Shown in pieces: positions 45,827 to 55,183 of a stretch of DNA of 64,000 nucleotides. The notes under the pieces are model-generated. The model was not told the origin of the DNA and did no database searches. It worked only from the letters and a program-made list of their open reading frames with translations. The stretch's first letter is position 1. Each line of letters opens with the position of its first letter. A program made the translations under genes and the position numbers. This stretch comes from Achromobacter sp. UMC46 (GTDB taxonomy: Bacteria; Pseudomonadota; Gammaproteobacteria; Burkholderiales; Burkholderiaceae_B): contig NZ_LZZS01000042.1 in NCBI RefSeq assembly GCF_014170335.1, positions 1 through 64,000 of the forward strand, written 5' to 3'.

Positions 45827-47752
45827 ATGTTTGAATTCAAGAAAACCGGCCAGCAGCAGAAGCAGCGCTTCCGCCTTCGCGCATGGGTGGGCGGCGTGTT
45901 CGCGCTGCTGTGCTTCGGCGTGCTGGTGGGGCGGTTCTGGTACCTGCAGGTCGACCGCTACGAAGGCCTGTCCGAACGCGCTGACCGCAACCGCATCGCG
46001 GTCGTGCCGATTCCGCCCCGGCGCGGCGAGATCCTGGACCGCAACGGCGAAGTCCTGGCCCGCAACTACCGCACCTACACGCTGGAAGTGGTGCCCGCCC
46101 ACGCGGGCAACATGAACGAGCTGTTCGAACGCCTGACCGAAGTCGTCTACATCAGCCCCACCGACCAGCGCCGCTTCAAGCGGCGCGCGGCGGAATCCAG
46201 CCGCTACGCCAGCCTGCAGCTGCGCAACAACCTGAACGAGACCGAGGCCGCCTGGTTCGCCGCGCACTCGTTCCAGTTCCCGGGCGTCGAGCTGCGCGCG
46301 CGCTGGGTGCGCGAATATCCTCAAGGCGTGTCGGCCGCGCACGTGGTGGGCTACATCGGCCGCATCGCGGAAGGCGACAACGAAGAGCTGGAACGCGCCG
46401 GCCAGCTGGGCAACTATCGCGGTACCGATGTCATCGGCAAGAAGGGCATCGAGAAAACCTGGGAAGAGCAGCTGCATGGCCGCACCGGCCTGGAAGAAGT
46501 CGAAGTCACCGCCGGCGGCCGCCCCATGCGCACCCTGCGGCGTATCGACCCGGTGCCGGGATCGGACATCATGCTGTCCATCGACCTGGGCCTGCAGAAA
46601 GTGGCCGAAGAGGCCTTCGAGGGCCAGCGCGGCGCGCTGGTCGCGATCGACCCCGACACGGGCGAAGTCCTGGCTTTCGTCTCGCAGCCGTCCTTCGACC
46701 CCAATCTGTTCGTGGACGGCATCGACGTGGACAACTGGCGGATGCTGAACGAATCGCCGGACCATCCGCTGATCAACCGCCCGCTGTACGGCACTTATCC
46801 CATCGGCTCGACGTACAAGCCCTTCGTGGGCCTGGCCGCCCTGGAACTGGGCAAGCGCCGCGCGACCGACCGCATTTCCGATCCGGGCTACTACGAATTC
46901 GGCGGACAGAAATTCCGCAACGCCGGCGGCGCCGCCTATGGCATGACCGACATGCACAAGGCCATCGTGGTGTCGTCGGACACGTATTTCTATTCGCTGG
47001 GCCCCGAGATCGGCGTGAACGCGCTGCACGATTTCACCAAGCAGTTCGGTTTCGGCCAGATCACCGGCATCGACCTGGAAGGCGAGAAGCGCGGCGTGCT
47101 GCCGTCCACCGACTGGAAACGCGCGGCCTACAAGGACAAGGACCGCCAGCGCTGGTATGCGGGCGAAACCATTTCGGTCGCCGTGGGCCAGGGCTACAAC
47201 GCCTTCACCCTGCTGCAACTGGCGCAAGGCACGTCGACGCTGGCCAACAACGGCCTGTTTCGCCGTCCGCACCTGGTGCACGCGGTGCGCGACCCGCGCA
47301 CCGGCGTGGCCAAGCCCACCGAATCCACGCCCGACTACCGGATCCCGCTGAAGCAGGCCAATGTGGATGTCATCAAGAACGCGATGGCGGATGTGGTGCG
47401 GGCCGGCACGGCGCGGCGCGCATTCGCCAACGCGCCATATCAGGCGGCCGGCAAGACCGGCACGGCGCAGGTGTTCAGCCTGCGCGGTGGCCACTACCGC
47501 GCCAGCGCCATCGACGAACGCCTGCGCGACCATGCGCTGTTCATGGGGTTCGCGCCGCTGGAGCATCCCCGCATCGCGGTCTCGCTGATCGTCGAGAACG
47601 CCGGTTGGGGCGCCAGTGTGGCCGCGCCGGTTGCGCGCAAGGTGTTCGACTACTGGCTGGCCAAAGACCGCCAGGACAAGATCGTGCGGCCGGAACGGGC
47701 CGATCCGCTGGCCTCCGTTGAATCTATTACTACCGACGTGGTGCGCCAATAA
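45827..47752 (+). CDS. mrdA: Penicillin-binding protein 2 (elongation transpeptidase)
   Basis: Class B PBP that cross-links peptidoglycan in lateral growth together with RodA. The 641-aa protein has one N-terminal membrane helix (VGGVFALLCFGVLVGRFWYLQV), RGEILDRNGEVLARN, the SxxK motif in IGSTYKPFVGL, SSDTYFYSLG (SxN-like region) and the KTGTAQ motif. Stop and rodA start overlap as TAATG. Confidence 0.96.
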   Translation: MFEFKKTGQQQKQRFRLRAWVGGVFALLCFGVLVGRFWYLQVDRYEGLSERADRNRIAVVPIPPRRGEILDRNGEVLARNYRTYTLEVVPAHAGNMNELFERLTEVVYISPTDQRRFKRRAAESSRYASLQLRNNLNETEAAWFAAHSFQFPGVELRARWVREYPQGVSAAHVVGYIGRIAEGDNEELERAGQLGNYRGTDVIGKKGIEKTWEEQLHGRTGLEEVEVTAGGRPMRTLRRIDPVPGSDIMLSIDLGLQKVAEEAFEGQRGALVAIDPDTGEVLAFVSQPSFDPNLFVDGIDVDNWRMLNESPDHPLINRPLYGTYPIGSTYKPFVGLAALELGKRRATDRISDPGYYEFGGQKFRNAGGAAYGMTDMHKAIVVSSDTYFYSLGPEIGVNALHDFTKQFGFGQITGIDLEGEKRGVLPSTDWKRAAYKDKDRQRWYAGETISVAVGQGYNAFTLLQLAQGTSTLANNGLFRRPHLVHAVRDPRTGVAKPTESTPDYRIPLKQANVDVIKNAMADVVRAGTARRAFANAPYQAAGKTGTAQVFSLRGGHYRASAIDERLRDHALFMGFAPLEHPRIAVSLIVENAGWGASVAAPVARKVFDYWLAKDRQDKIVRPERADPLASVESITTDVVRQ

Positions 47753-48888
47753 TGAAGCGCTTGGGCCTTATCCTGCTACGCGTGTTCACAGCGTTCGACT
47801 GGCCGCTGCTGGCGATCCTGATGATGTTCGCCGCGTTGGGCCTGACCGTCATGCATTCGGCGGTGGGCGGCACCGATTGGCGTTTCGCGGAGCAGTCGCG
47901 CAACTTCATCATTGCGTTCTTCGCGATGTGGGCGATGGCGCTGATCCCGCCCAAGTGGCTGATGAAGCTGGCCTTGCCCTTCTATGTGGTGGGCGTGGTG
48001 CTGTTGCTGGGCGTGGAGTTCTTCGGTGAAACCAGCAAGGGCGCGACCCGCTGGCTGAACCTGGGCGTGACGCGCATCCAGCCTTCCGAGATGATGAAGA
48101 TCGGCGTGCCGATGATGCTGGCCTGGTACTTCCAGCGCCACGAGGGCGCGGTGCGCATCCGTGACTTCCTGGCCGCCGCCGCGATGCTGGCCGCGCCGTT
48201 CGCCCTGATCGTGCTGCAACCCGACCTGGGCACGGCGCTGCTGGTGTTCGGCGCCGGCTTTTTCGTGATCTATTTCGCGGGCCTGTCGTTCAAGCTGCTG
48301 GTGCCGGTGATGCTGGCAGGCATCATCGCGATCGGCACGCTGGTGTATTACGAAGACCAGCTGTGCGAACCGGATGTGGACTGGGTGGTGCTGCACGACT
48401 ATCAGAAGCACCGGGTCTGCACGCTGCTGAACCCCAGCTCCGATCCGTTGGGCAAGGGCTTCCACACGATCCAGTCGATGATCGCGGTGGGCTCGGGCGG
48501 GGTCTACGGCAAGGGCTACATGAAGGGCACGCAGACGCACCTGGACTTCATCCCGGAACGCACGACCGACTTCATCTTCGCGGTCTACGCCGAAGAATTC
48601 GGCCTGTACGGCGGGATTGCGATCCTGGTGCTGTACGGCCTGATGATGGCGCGCGGCCTGACGATCGCATCCCGGGCATCGTCGCAGTTCGGGCGCTTGC
48701 TGGCGGGGGCGCTGACGATGATGCTGTTCATCTATGTGTTCGTGAACGTGGGGATGGTGACGGGGATCTTGCCTGTCGTCGGGGTGCCGTTGCCGTTCAT
48801 GAGTTACGGGGGGACGGCGTTGTTCACGATGGGGATCGCGTTCGGGATCATGATGAGCATCAGCAGGCATCGGTCGGCGAAGGGTTGA
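47752..48888 (+). CDS. rodA: Peptidoglycan glycosyltransferase RodA (SEDS)
   Basis: SEDS-family polymerase of lateral peptidoglycan. The 378-aa protein has ten hydrophobic segments, GATRWLNLGVTRIQPSE, ALLVFGAGFFVIYFAGL and the C-terminal signature GMVTGILPVVGVPLPFMSYGG. It carries a larger periplasmic loop with two Cys (DQLCEPDVDWVVLHDYQKHRVCTLLNPSSD) than E. coli RodA. Last gene of the operon; the structured repeat element follows about 50 bp later. Confidence 0.95.
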   Translation: MKRLGLILLRVFTAFDWPLLAILMMFAALGLTVMHSAVGGTDWRFAEQSRNFIIAFFAMWAMALIPPKWLMKLALPFYVVGVVLLLGVEFFGETSKGATRWLNLGVTRIQPSEMMKIGVPMMLAWYFQRHEGAVRIRDFLAAAAMLAAPFALIVLQPDLGTALLVFGAGFFVIYFAGLSFKLLVPVMLAGIIAIGTLVYYEDQLCEPDVDWVVLHDYQKHRVCTLLNPSSDPLGKGFHTIQSMIAVGSGGVYGKGYMKGTQTHLDFIPERTTDFIFAVYAEEFGLYGGIAILVLYGLMMARGLTIASRASSQFGRLLAGALTMMLFIYVFVNVGMVTGILPVVGVPLPFMSYGGTALFTMGIAFGIMMSISRHRSAKG

Positions 48889-49619
48889 TGCGGGAGTGAG
48901 GTTCGTCGGGGGAGGCTTGCGGGGCTTCTTCGGTGTCGCGGGTGGTGCTTCGTGGGTCGCCCGTCGGGGTGGGCGGCATGGGCACTCGCGCCCACGATTG
49001 CGGTCCGGCGCGCAGGCGCCGGACTTCCCCTTCGTCATCTTCGTCCAGGCCTACGGCCTTCCCTTCAGATTCCCTCGGGCGCATCGAGGTTGCTCGCGCC
49101 CATGCCGCCCACCCCGACGGGCTCACGCCGTCTTGGCTCGGCGCGTTGCTGGGCCTGTCAATCATGTCGAGATTTGCGGGGCCCGCCGATTGCGGCCGCG
49201 CGGGCGGCCACAATCGGCATACGCGTGGTGCGTCGTCAGGGGGGTGATCGCTTGCGCGCTTGCGTGGAGGGATTGCTGATGGGCCCGCAATCAAGTGGGG
49301 GGGTAGAGATGGGCGGCGCGCGGCAGGGAGCCTGTTGCGTATGCAGACCCTCTCGCGCACGCCGCCCATCCGGCACAGGGGTTCAAGTGGCGATTAGCGG
49401 CGGCCCGTTTTCTTGCCTATACGCGTGGCGGCAGCACGTCGATGCAAGACGCCGCGTAAGCCCCCAAAGGCCGCCCGCGCGGCCGGCCGGGGGCGGGCAC
49501 TACAAGCTATTTCTCTTCTCGATGCCGTATGCCAGAACCCTAAGCATGCAGCTCGCCCCGGCAGGCCACCGCCGCGACGGGCGTCTCAAGAACCAGCACC
49601 CGTCACCAAACACACACCA
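48889..49619. other. Intergenic region between convergent rodA and Ldh-family gene
   Basis: 731 bp with no credible gene. Most of it (48936-49464) is copy B of the structured repeat; the remaining 155 bp next to the Ldh-family stop shows nothing I can name. Open frames are long in several phases but none has a ribosome-binding site or known motif. Confidence 0.75.
48936..49464 (+). repeat. Structured intergenic repeat element, copy B
   Basis: Homologue of 25108-25537. Helices: closing helix 48961-48983/49098-49120 (23 pairs, no mismatch, although its last five pairs compete with the GACGG/CCGTC hairpin); 49003-49011/49016-49024 (9 bp, 4-nt loop); 49037-49041/49045-49049; 49073-49077/49085-49089; 49116-49120/49128-49132; 49188-49192/49211-49215 enclosing 49194-49198/49205-49209. 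It has about 100 bp more than copy A before the shared 21-bp end block (49444-49464), including GGGCGGCG and CGCCGCCC arms around 49311-49370 that could form another long hairpin. It lies after rodA in the same orientation relative to the gene as copy A. Confidence 0.8.
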
Positions 49620-50672
49620 TCAACCCGGCAACGCCTCCGGCACACCCAGGTCGGACGCCAGCTTCTTCAACCCATCCCAGATCCGGCTATCGAACTCCAC
49701 CGAATCTGCGTTCACGGCGCGGTTGCGGGCTTCGTATTCGCCCGGGTATTGCACCGCCTCGACGCCCGGCTGCGGCTTGCATGCGTGCAGGTAGTCGATG
49801 AACGCGCCGACTTCCATCGTGCGCCAGTCGGTGTTGAAGTCCACTTGCGGATCCAGCAGTAGCGCGAACATGTTGTTGGTCGCCACGCCGATGCGGGGAT
49901 GCTCCGGCTGGATCGTGCCGCCGCCCGACAAGACGCCGGCCAGCAGTTCAGCCACCAATCCCAGCGCGTAGCCCTTGTGGCCGCCGAAGGGCAGCAGGGC
50001 GCCGGGCGGGTCGGCGAACAGCGCGCCGGGGTCCGTCGTGGGGTTGCCGTCGGCGTCGATCAGGGATCCGGGGGGCGCCTGTTCGCCCTTGGCCGCCAGC
50101 ACGCGCGCTTTGTTCACCGCGATCGAACTGGTGGCCATGTCCACGATGAATGGGGGGCGGCCGCCCGGCAGCGGGCCGGCGAAGCACAGCGGGTTGGTGG
50201 TCAGGCACGCCTGGGCGCCGCCGAACGGCGCCACGGTGGGCGCGCGGTTGATCACGTTGGTGAAGGCCAGCAGGATCAGGCCCTTGGCCGCCACCATTTC
50301 CCCGAAGTGGCCCATGCGGCCCAGGTGATGGCTGTGGCGCAGGGTCACGATGCACTGACCGTGTTCCTGGGTGCGCTCGATGGCCTTTTCGATGACGACT
50401 TTGCCCACGTACTGGCCCAGGCCGTGGTGGCCGTCATAGGCCAGCATGGCGCCGCGGTCGTTGACCAGTTCGGGCCGGCCGTCGGCCTGCGCCAGGCCTT
50501 CGGACAGCACGCGCCGGTAGTTCGTCAGGATCGACAGGCCGTGGCTGGTGTAGCCGACCCGGTCCGACTCAACCAGGTGTTCGGCCACGTCGCGGGCGAT
50601 GTCTTCGGGTACGCCTTGCGCCATCAGCACGCGGCGGCCGTATTCATTGGCTTGGGCAATGGAGAGTTTCAT
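49620..50672 (-). CDS. Ldh/MDH2-family NAD(P)-dependent oxidoreductase
   Basis: Member of the malate/L-lactate dehydrogenase family that is unrelated to classic MDH (YbiC/ComC/AllD group); it interconverts 2-hydroxy and 2-oxo acids. The 350-aa protein shows RVGYTSHGLSILTNYRR, TLRHSHHLGRMGHF with the catalytic His, FGGAQACLTTNPLCFAGP and LPFGGHKGYALGLVAELLAG. It begins 12 bp downstream of a dicarboxylate-type transporter, so the pair may take up and oxidise a hydroxy acid such as a malate or tartrate analogue. Confidence 0.9.
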   Translation of the reverse strand: MKLSIAQANEYGRRVLMAQGVPEDIARDVAEHLVESDRVGYTSHGLSILTNYRRVLSEGLAQADGRPELVNDRGAMLAYDGHHGLGQYVGKVVIEKAIERTQEHGQCIVTLRHSHHLGRMGHFGEMVAAKGLILLAFTNVINRAPTVAPFGGAQACLTTNPLCFAGPLPGGRPPFIVDMATSSIAVNKARVLAAKGEQAPPGSLIDADGNPTTDPGALFADPPGALLPFGGHKGYALGLVAELLAGVLSGGGTIQPEHPRIGVATNNMFALLLDPQVDFNTDWRTMEVGAFIDYLHACKPQPGVEAVQYPGEYEARNRAVNADSVEFDSRIWDGLKKLASDLGVPEALPG

Positions 50673-50684
50673 GATGCGTTCTCC

Positions 50685-52178
50685 TTAGAGCCAGCCGAGC
50701 CAGCGCCAGTAGGTCGCGCCCATCACCAGCATCAGCAGGTAGCCCACGATGGTGACGATGATGCCGACTTTGGCGAACTGCTTGGCGTTGAAGGTTTCCG
50801 TGCCCAGGCACACCATGTTCTGCGGCGCGTTGATCGGCAGGATGAAGCCGTAGCTGACGACGAAGCCCAGCAGCATGGTCATGCCCAGGCGGCTGAAATC
50901 GCCCGGCAGCGTGGCCAGCACCGAGATCAGGATGGGCAGCATGGCCGAGGTCAGCGCGGTGGCGCTGGCAAAACCCAGGTGGATGACGATCAGGAACGCG
51001 GCAAGGACGGCGAAGATCGCCAGCGGTCCCAGGTGATCCAGCCCGGTATGCGCCACGACCTGGTTGCCCAGCCATTGGCCGGCTTGCGTCGTCAGCAGGG
51101 CGGTACCCAGGCTGATGCCCACGCCGAACACGATCACCGTGCCCCATGGGATGCGCGATTGCACGTCTTTCCACGTCATCACGCCAAAGCGCGGCAGCAT
51201 CAGCAGGACCAGGCCAAAGTAGGTGGTCGACGTGGTGTCGAACTTGTGCAGCTTGCCTTCGGTCGACCAGAACAGCAGCAGCATGATCGACACCGCCATC
51301 AGGCGTTTTTGCGCGCTGGTCATGGGGCCCAGTTCAAGCAGCGACTTTTCGACGGCTTCCTTGCCTCCGGCGATGCTGTCGCTTTCCGGCGGCAGCAGTT
51401 TCAGCACGACGAAGATCAGCACAGCCGACATGATCAGCGACCAGGGGGCGCCGGCGATCAGCCAGTCCGACCACGCCACGCGTTCGCCCAGCATCTTTTC
51501 CATAAAGCCGACCGTCAGCAAGTTTTGCGCGGCGGCGGTCTGGATGCCGACGTTCCAGATGCTGGTGGCTTGCGCCACGATGATCATGATGCCGGCGGCG
51601 ATGTTCGAACGCTTGTCCACACCGAAGGCCGCGATGACGCCCATCATGATGGGCACCACGGCCGCACTGCGCGCCGTGGCGCTAGGCACGACCAGGCTCA
51701 GCACGATCGTCACGGCGATACATCCGATCAGGATGCGGCGCGTGCTGGTGCCGACCTTGGACAGGGTGACCAGCGCGATGCGCCGGTCCAGCCCGGTGAA
51801 GGTCATGGCGGCGGCAATGAACAAGGCGCCGGTGACAAGCGCCAGCGCCGAGTTCGAGAAGCCGGTAAGGGCCATGCTGATGGCGGCCGACGTGCCGTAC
51901 AGCACGTTCGGGTCTTTGATTGTCGGAGCCGTGCCCAACAGGAAAGCCATCAGCGTCGTGATCATGATCGCGCTGGCTTCGTAAGACACGGCTTCGGTAA
52001 TCCAGACCACCACGGCAAATGCCAGGATCGCCAGCATGCGGTGGCCCGCGACCGGCAGGTCGGCGGGCAGGGGCATCATCAGCACCCCGATCATCACCAG
52101 GATGCCGGCGACGAGTCCGATTGGGATTTTTGCTTTCTTTGGGGCTTGCGAGGCAGGGACAGCGGCTGGCGCGGTCAT
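50685..52178 (-). CDS. DASS/SLC13-family anion transporter
   Basis: Sodium- or proton-coupled uptake of di- or tricarboxylates or sulfate. The 497-aa protein has about 12 hydrophobic segments and the hairpin motifs VVPSATARSAAVVPIM and YGFILPINAPQNMV that carry the SNT-like anion sites (here SAT and NAP). I start at the second Met (52178) because GGAG is 6 nt before it. Transcribed with the Ldh-family enzyme, which suggests an organic acid as substrate. Confidence 0.9.
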   Translation of the reverse strand: MTAPAAVPASQAPKKAKIPIGLVAGILVMIGVLMMPLPADLPVAGHRMLAILAFAVVVWITEAVSYEASAIMITTLMAFLLGTAPTIKDPNVLYGTSAAISMALTGFSNSALALVTGALFIAAAMTFTGLDRRIALVTLSKVGTSTRRILIGCIAVTIVLSLVVPSATARSAAVVPIMMGVIAAFGVDKRSNIAAGIMIIVAQATSIWNVGIQTAAAQNLLTVGFMEKMLGERVAWSDWLIAGAPWSLIMSAVLIFVVLKLLPPESDSIAGGKEAVEKSLLELGPMTSAQKRLMAVSIMLLLFWSTEGKLHKFDTTSTTYFGLVLLMLPRFGVMTWKDVQSRIPWGTVIVFGVGISLGTALLTTQAGQWLGNQVVAHTGLDHLGPLAIFAVLAAFLIVIHLGFASATALTSAMLPILISVLATLPGDFSRLGMTMLLGFVVSYGFILPINAPQNMVCLGTETFNAKQFAKVGIIVTIVGYLLMLVMGATYWRWLGWL

Positions 52179-52522
52179 ATCCATCTCCGGTTGAGGTCAA
52201 ACTTCCGACACATTCCCCGCGAGCTCGGGTTTGTTCAATTCGATGTGTCGGTGCTACAGGATGATCGTGACGGCATTGAGGAAAACCCGTATTGATGTGG
52301 GTCAAACCGAAGAGGTTTTGCGCTTGTAGAAACCCACCTCGGGCATTATGCTCGTCGGCCCTCGTTGGTCGCAAGCGTTGGAATGTTGCATAAATGCCCA
52401 CCACTTGGGCCGGAGGTCGATGTGCCCCGCCCGGTGAGATTCGGGTAATTCGATCGTGTTATGGCGCAAATTGGTCGCGAAAGAATCACAAATGGACCAC
52501 GTCTGGGCCGCCAGCGGGGGGT
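52179..52522. other. Intergenic region between slmA and the anion transporter
   Basis: 344 bp with no convincing ORF. It contains a 9-bp inverted repeat (52205-52251) in the transporter leader and the slmA 3' end. No clear terminator after slmA. Confidence 0.55.
52205..52251 (-). promoter_or_regulatory. Inverted repeat CCGACACAT ... ATGTGTCGG upstream of the transporter
   Basis: Perfect 9-bp arms 52205-52213 and 52243-52251, 29 bp apart, beginning 27 bp before the transporter start. It could be a leader hairpin or paired operator half-sites for a substrate-responsive regulator not encoded here. Confidence 0.5.
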
Positions 52523-53098
52523 TCAACCCAGCGCCAGCCGCAGTTGCTCGTCCAGATGCAGCGTGGGCGTCACGCGCCAGCCGCTCTGCGCATAGCGCAG
52601 CCAGCGGCCCAGCACCAGATGCGTCAGCAGGCTGGCGTGCGCGGCCACATTGGCGTCCGGCGGCAGGCCGCCGTCCGTGATGGCGATGCGCAGCGATTGC
52701 TTCAGCGAAGTTTCGATGCGGTCGTTGATGTGGTTGATGCGCTCTTGCAGTCGGTTGTCTTCCGTGACCAGCGCATCGCCGGTCAGCACCCGCGTCATGC
52801 CCTTGTTGCGTTCCGAGAAGGTCAGCAGCATGGAGACGGTCTTGTGCGCTTGCGGCACGCCGTAGGGTTCGGCGGTGGCAATCTGGTTCACCAGCGTGAA
52901 GATGCTGGTTTCGATGAATTCGATCAACCCTTCGAACATTTGCGCCTTGCTGGCGAAGTGCCGGTAGAGCGCGGCTTCCGACACCTCAAGGCGCGCGGCC
53001 AGCGCAGCCGTAGTGATGCGGGCCGCATGCGGCTGCTCCAGCATTTCGGCCAGAGTCTGCAGAATCTGGGTCTTGCGCTCGCCGGGTTTGCTCGCCAT
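52523..53098 (-). CDS. slmA: Nucleoid occlusion factor SlmA (TetR family)
   Basis: TetR-fold protein that binds DNA and blocks FtsZ over the chromosome. The 191-aa protein has KTQILQTLAEMLEQPHAARITTAALAARLEVSEAALYRHFASKAQMFEGLIEF, which is the SlmA type of helix-turn-helix, and an FtsZ-contacting C-terminal domain of standard length. Its neighbours (HAD nucleotidase and argB) are the usual ones in beta-proteobacteria. Confidence 0.92.
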   Translation of the reverse strand: MASKPGERKTQILQTLAEMLEQPHAARITTAALAARLEVSEAALYRHFASKAQMFEGLIEFIETSIFTLVNQIATAEPYGVPQAHKTVSMLLTFSERNKGMTRVLTGDALVTEDNRLQERINHINDRIETSLKQSLRIAITDGGLPPDANVAAHASLLTHLVLGRWLRYAQSGWRVTPTLHLDEQLRLALG

Positions 53099-53152
53099 GG
53101 AAGGTACTGCTCTCGCGCAGGCTTGACGGTGAATGGGGGGAGGAGCGCGCCG

Positions 53153-53899
53153 CTATCCCCGCAGGGGACGCCGGCGTAACAACAAATCACTGACGGAGTT
53201 TACCCGCAAGTCGACGTAGGCCGGACGATGCGAGCGGCCGCGGGAAAAAGGCGTGCCGGGGTGATAGACATGCACCGTGCGGACCCCGGCCCGGCGTGCG
53301 CCGCGCAGGTTGGCCAGGGTGTCTTCCACCAGGACCGCGCGGTGGGCGGGCACGCCTTCCCGCGCCAGCACATAGCGCAGCAGGGCGGGCGACGGCTTAG
53401 GCCGGAATTCACCATGCAACCGCATGTGCTCGATGGCCCACAGGCTGTCGAACTGGCGCAGGATGCCCAGCCGGGCCAGCACCGCCCGGGCGTATTGCAG
53501 CGGCGCGTTGGTCAGCAGCACCTTGCGGCCCGGCAACTGCCGCAGCTTGTAGGCCAGCGCCTTTTCGGCGCGCACCAGCGGGTTGACGTCGAAGTCGTGG
53601 CTGCGGTGCAGGAAGTCGTGCGGGTTCACGCCGTGGTGGCGCACCATGCCGATCATCGTGGCGCCGTAGCGCTTCCAATACCGGCGGCGCACGTCGTTGG
53701 CCGTGTCGATGTCCACGTTCAAGGCCTCGGCCACGGCCATCGTCATGCCGTGGTCGATCTTGGGGAAGATGGCGTGCGAGGTGTCGTGGAGCGTATTGTC
53801 CAGATCGAACAACCACAGGCGTTCGGGAACGCCCGTGGCCATGCGGCGCGAGCGGCGCACGCGCACCGCCGGTCGCAACAATTGTCGGCGCGCTTGCAT
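53153..53899 (-). CDS. HAD-family pyrimidine 5'-nucleotidase
   Basis: Phosphatase of the HAD superfamily related to YjjG/SDT1, which dephosphorylate pyrimidine nucleotides. Motif I is LWLFDLDNTLHDTSHAIFP, motif II VLLTNAP, motif III/IV FRPKPSPALLR and VLVEDTLANLRGARRAGVRTVHV. The start is uncertain: GTG 53911, ATG 53899 or ATG 53842 are all in frame and none has a good ribosome-binding site; I list 53899 (248 aa). Placed between slmA and argB. Confidence 0.88.
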   Translation of the reverse strand: MQARRQLLRPAVRVRRSRRMATGVPERLWLFDLDNTLHDTSHAIFPKIDHGMTMAVAEALNVDIDTANDVRRRYWKRYGATMIGMVRHHGVNPHDFLHRSHDFDVNPLVRAEKALAYKLRQLPGRKVLLTNAPLQYARAVLARLGILRQFDSLWAIEHMRLHGEFRPKPSPALLRYVLAREGVPAHRAVLVEDTLANLRGARRAGVRTVHVYHPGTPFSRGRSHRPAYVDLRVNSVSDLLLRRRPLRG

Positions 53900-53939
53900 C
53901 AAAAACGCCACCGGAGAGACATGGCAAAGCCGTCCCGAT

Positions 53940-54015
53940 CCGGGCCGCGCGGATCCGGCTCCGCCGGTCCGCAGCGGCGCCCCCTGGGGGGAAGCGCGCA
54001 GCGCTGCGGGGGGGG
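53940..54015 (-). repeat. GC-rich 3' repeat, copy 2 (after argB)
   Basis: Near-identical to 34127-34204, with a few substitutions and two small length changes in the C/G runs. It lies 2 bp past the argB stop codon and contains the same three hairpins. On the minus strand it is followed by CGGGAC, not by a T-run, so if it ends transcription it is not a standard intrinsic terminator. Confidence 0.75.
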
Positions 54016-54017
54016 CA

Positions 54018-55037
<1,020 letters not shown>

Positions 55038-55088
55038 CTAAAACCTATGTCCATATGCCCGACAAATAACCGGCATTCAGGTAAATTG

Positions 55089-55165
55089 GGGGCGTTTTCG
55101 AGAGCGCGGCGCCCCGCAAAAGGGGGTGAATCCGCATCCGGGCGGACATGGGCCCCCATTTTTAT
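55089..55165 (+). promoter_or_regulatory. Attenuator-like leader of metQ
   Basis: Four complementary segments: 1 GGGGCG (55089-55094), 2 CGCCCC (55110-55115), 3 GGGGG (55122-55126), 4 CCCCC (55153-55157). 1:2 and 3:4 can form together, with an inner TCCGC/GCGGA stem in 3:4, and 3:4 is followed by ATTTTTAT (55158-55165) like an intrinsic terminator. 2:3 is the mutually exclusive alternative. The metQ ribosome-binding site AAGAGG comes right after. It does not match the SAM riboswitch classes I know. Confidence 0.6.
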
Positions 55166-55183
55166 CCCTATAAGAGGCAAAAC

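Noticed and set aside
45056-47749. An 897-codon minus-strand ORF under mreD-mrdA
   Set aside because: Antisense of well-supported elongasome genes; rich in His, Arg and Gln, no domain and no ribosome-binding site.
49899-52295. A 798-codon plus-strand ORF under the Ldh-family and transporter genes
   Set aside because: Antisense shadow of two clear genes; low-complexity His/Gln/Asp/Arg composition.
55081-55183. Known SAM or SAH riboswitch before metQ
   Set aside because: I could not find the conserved cores of the SAM-I, SAM-II or SAH classes; only the generic attenuator pairing is supported.
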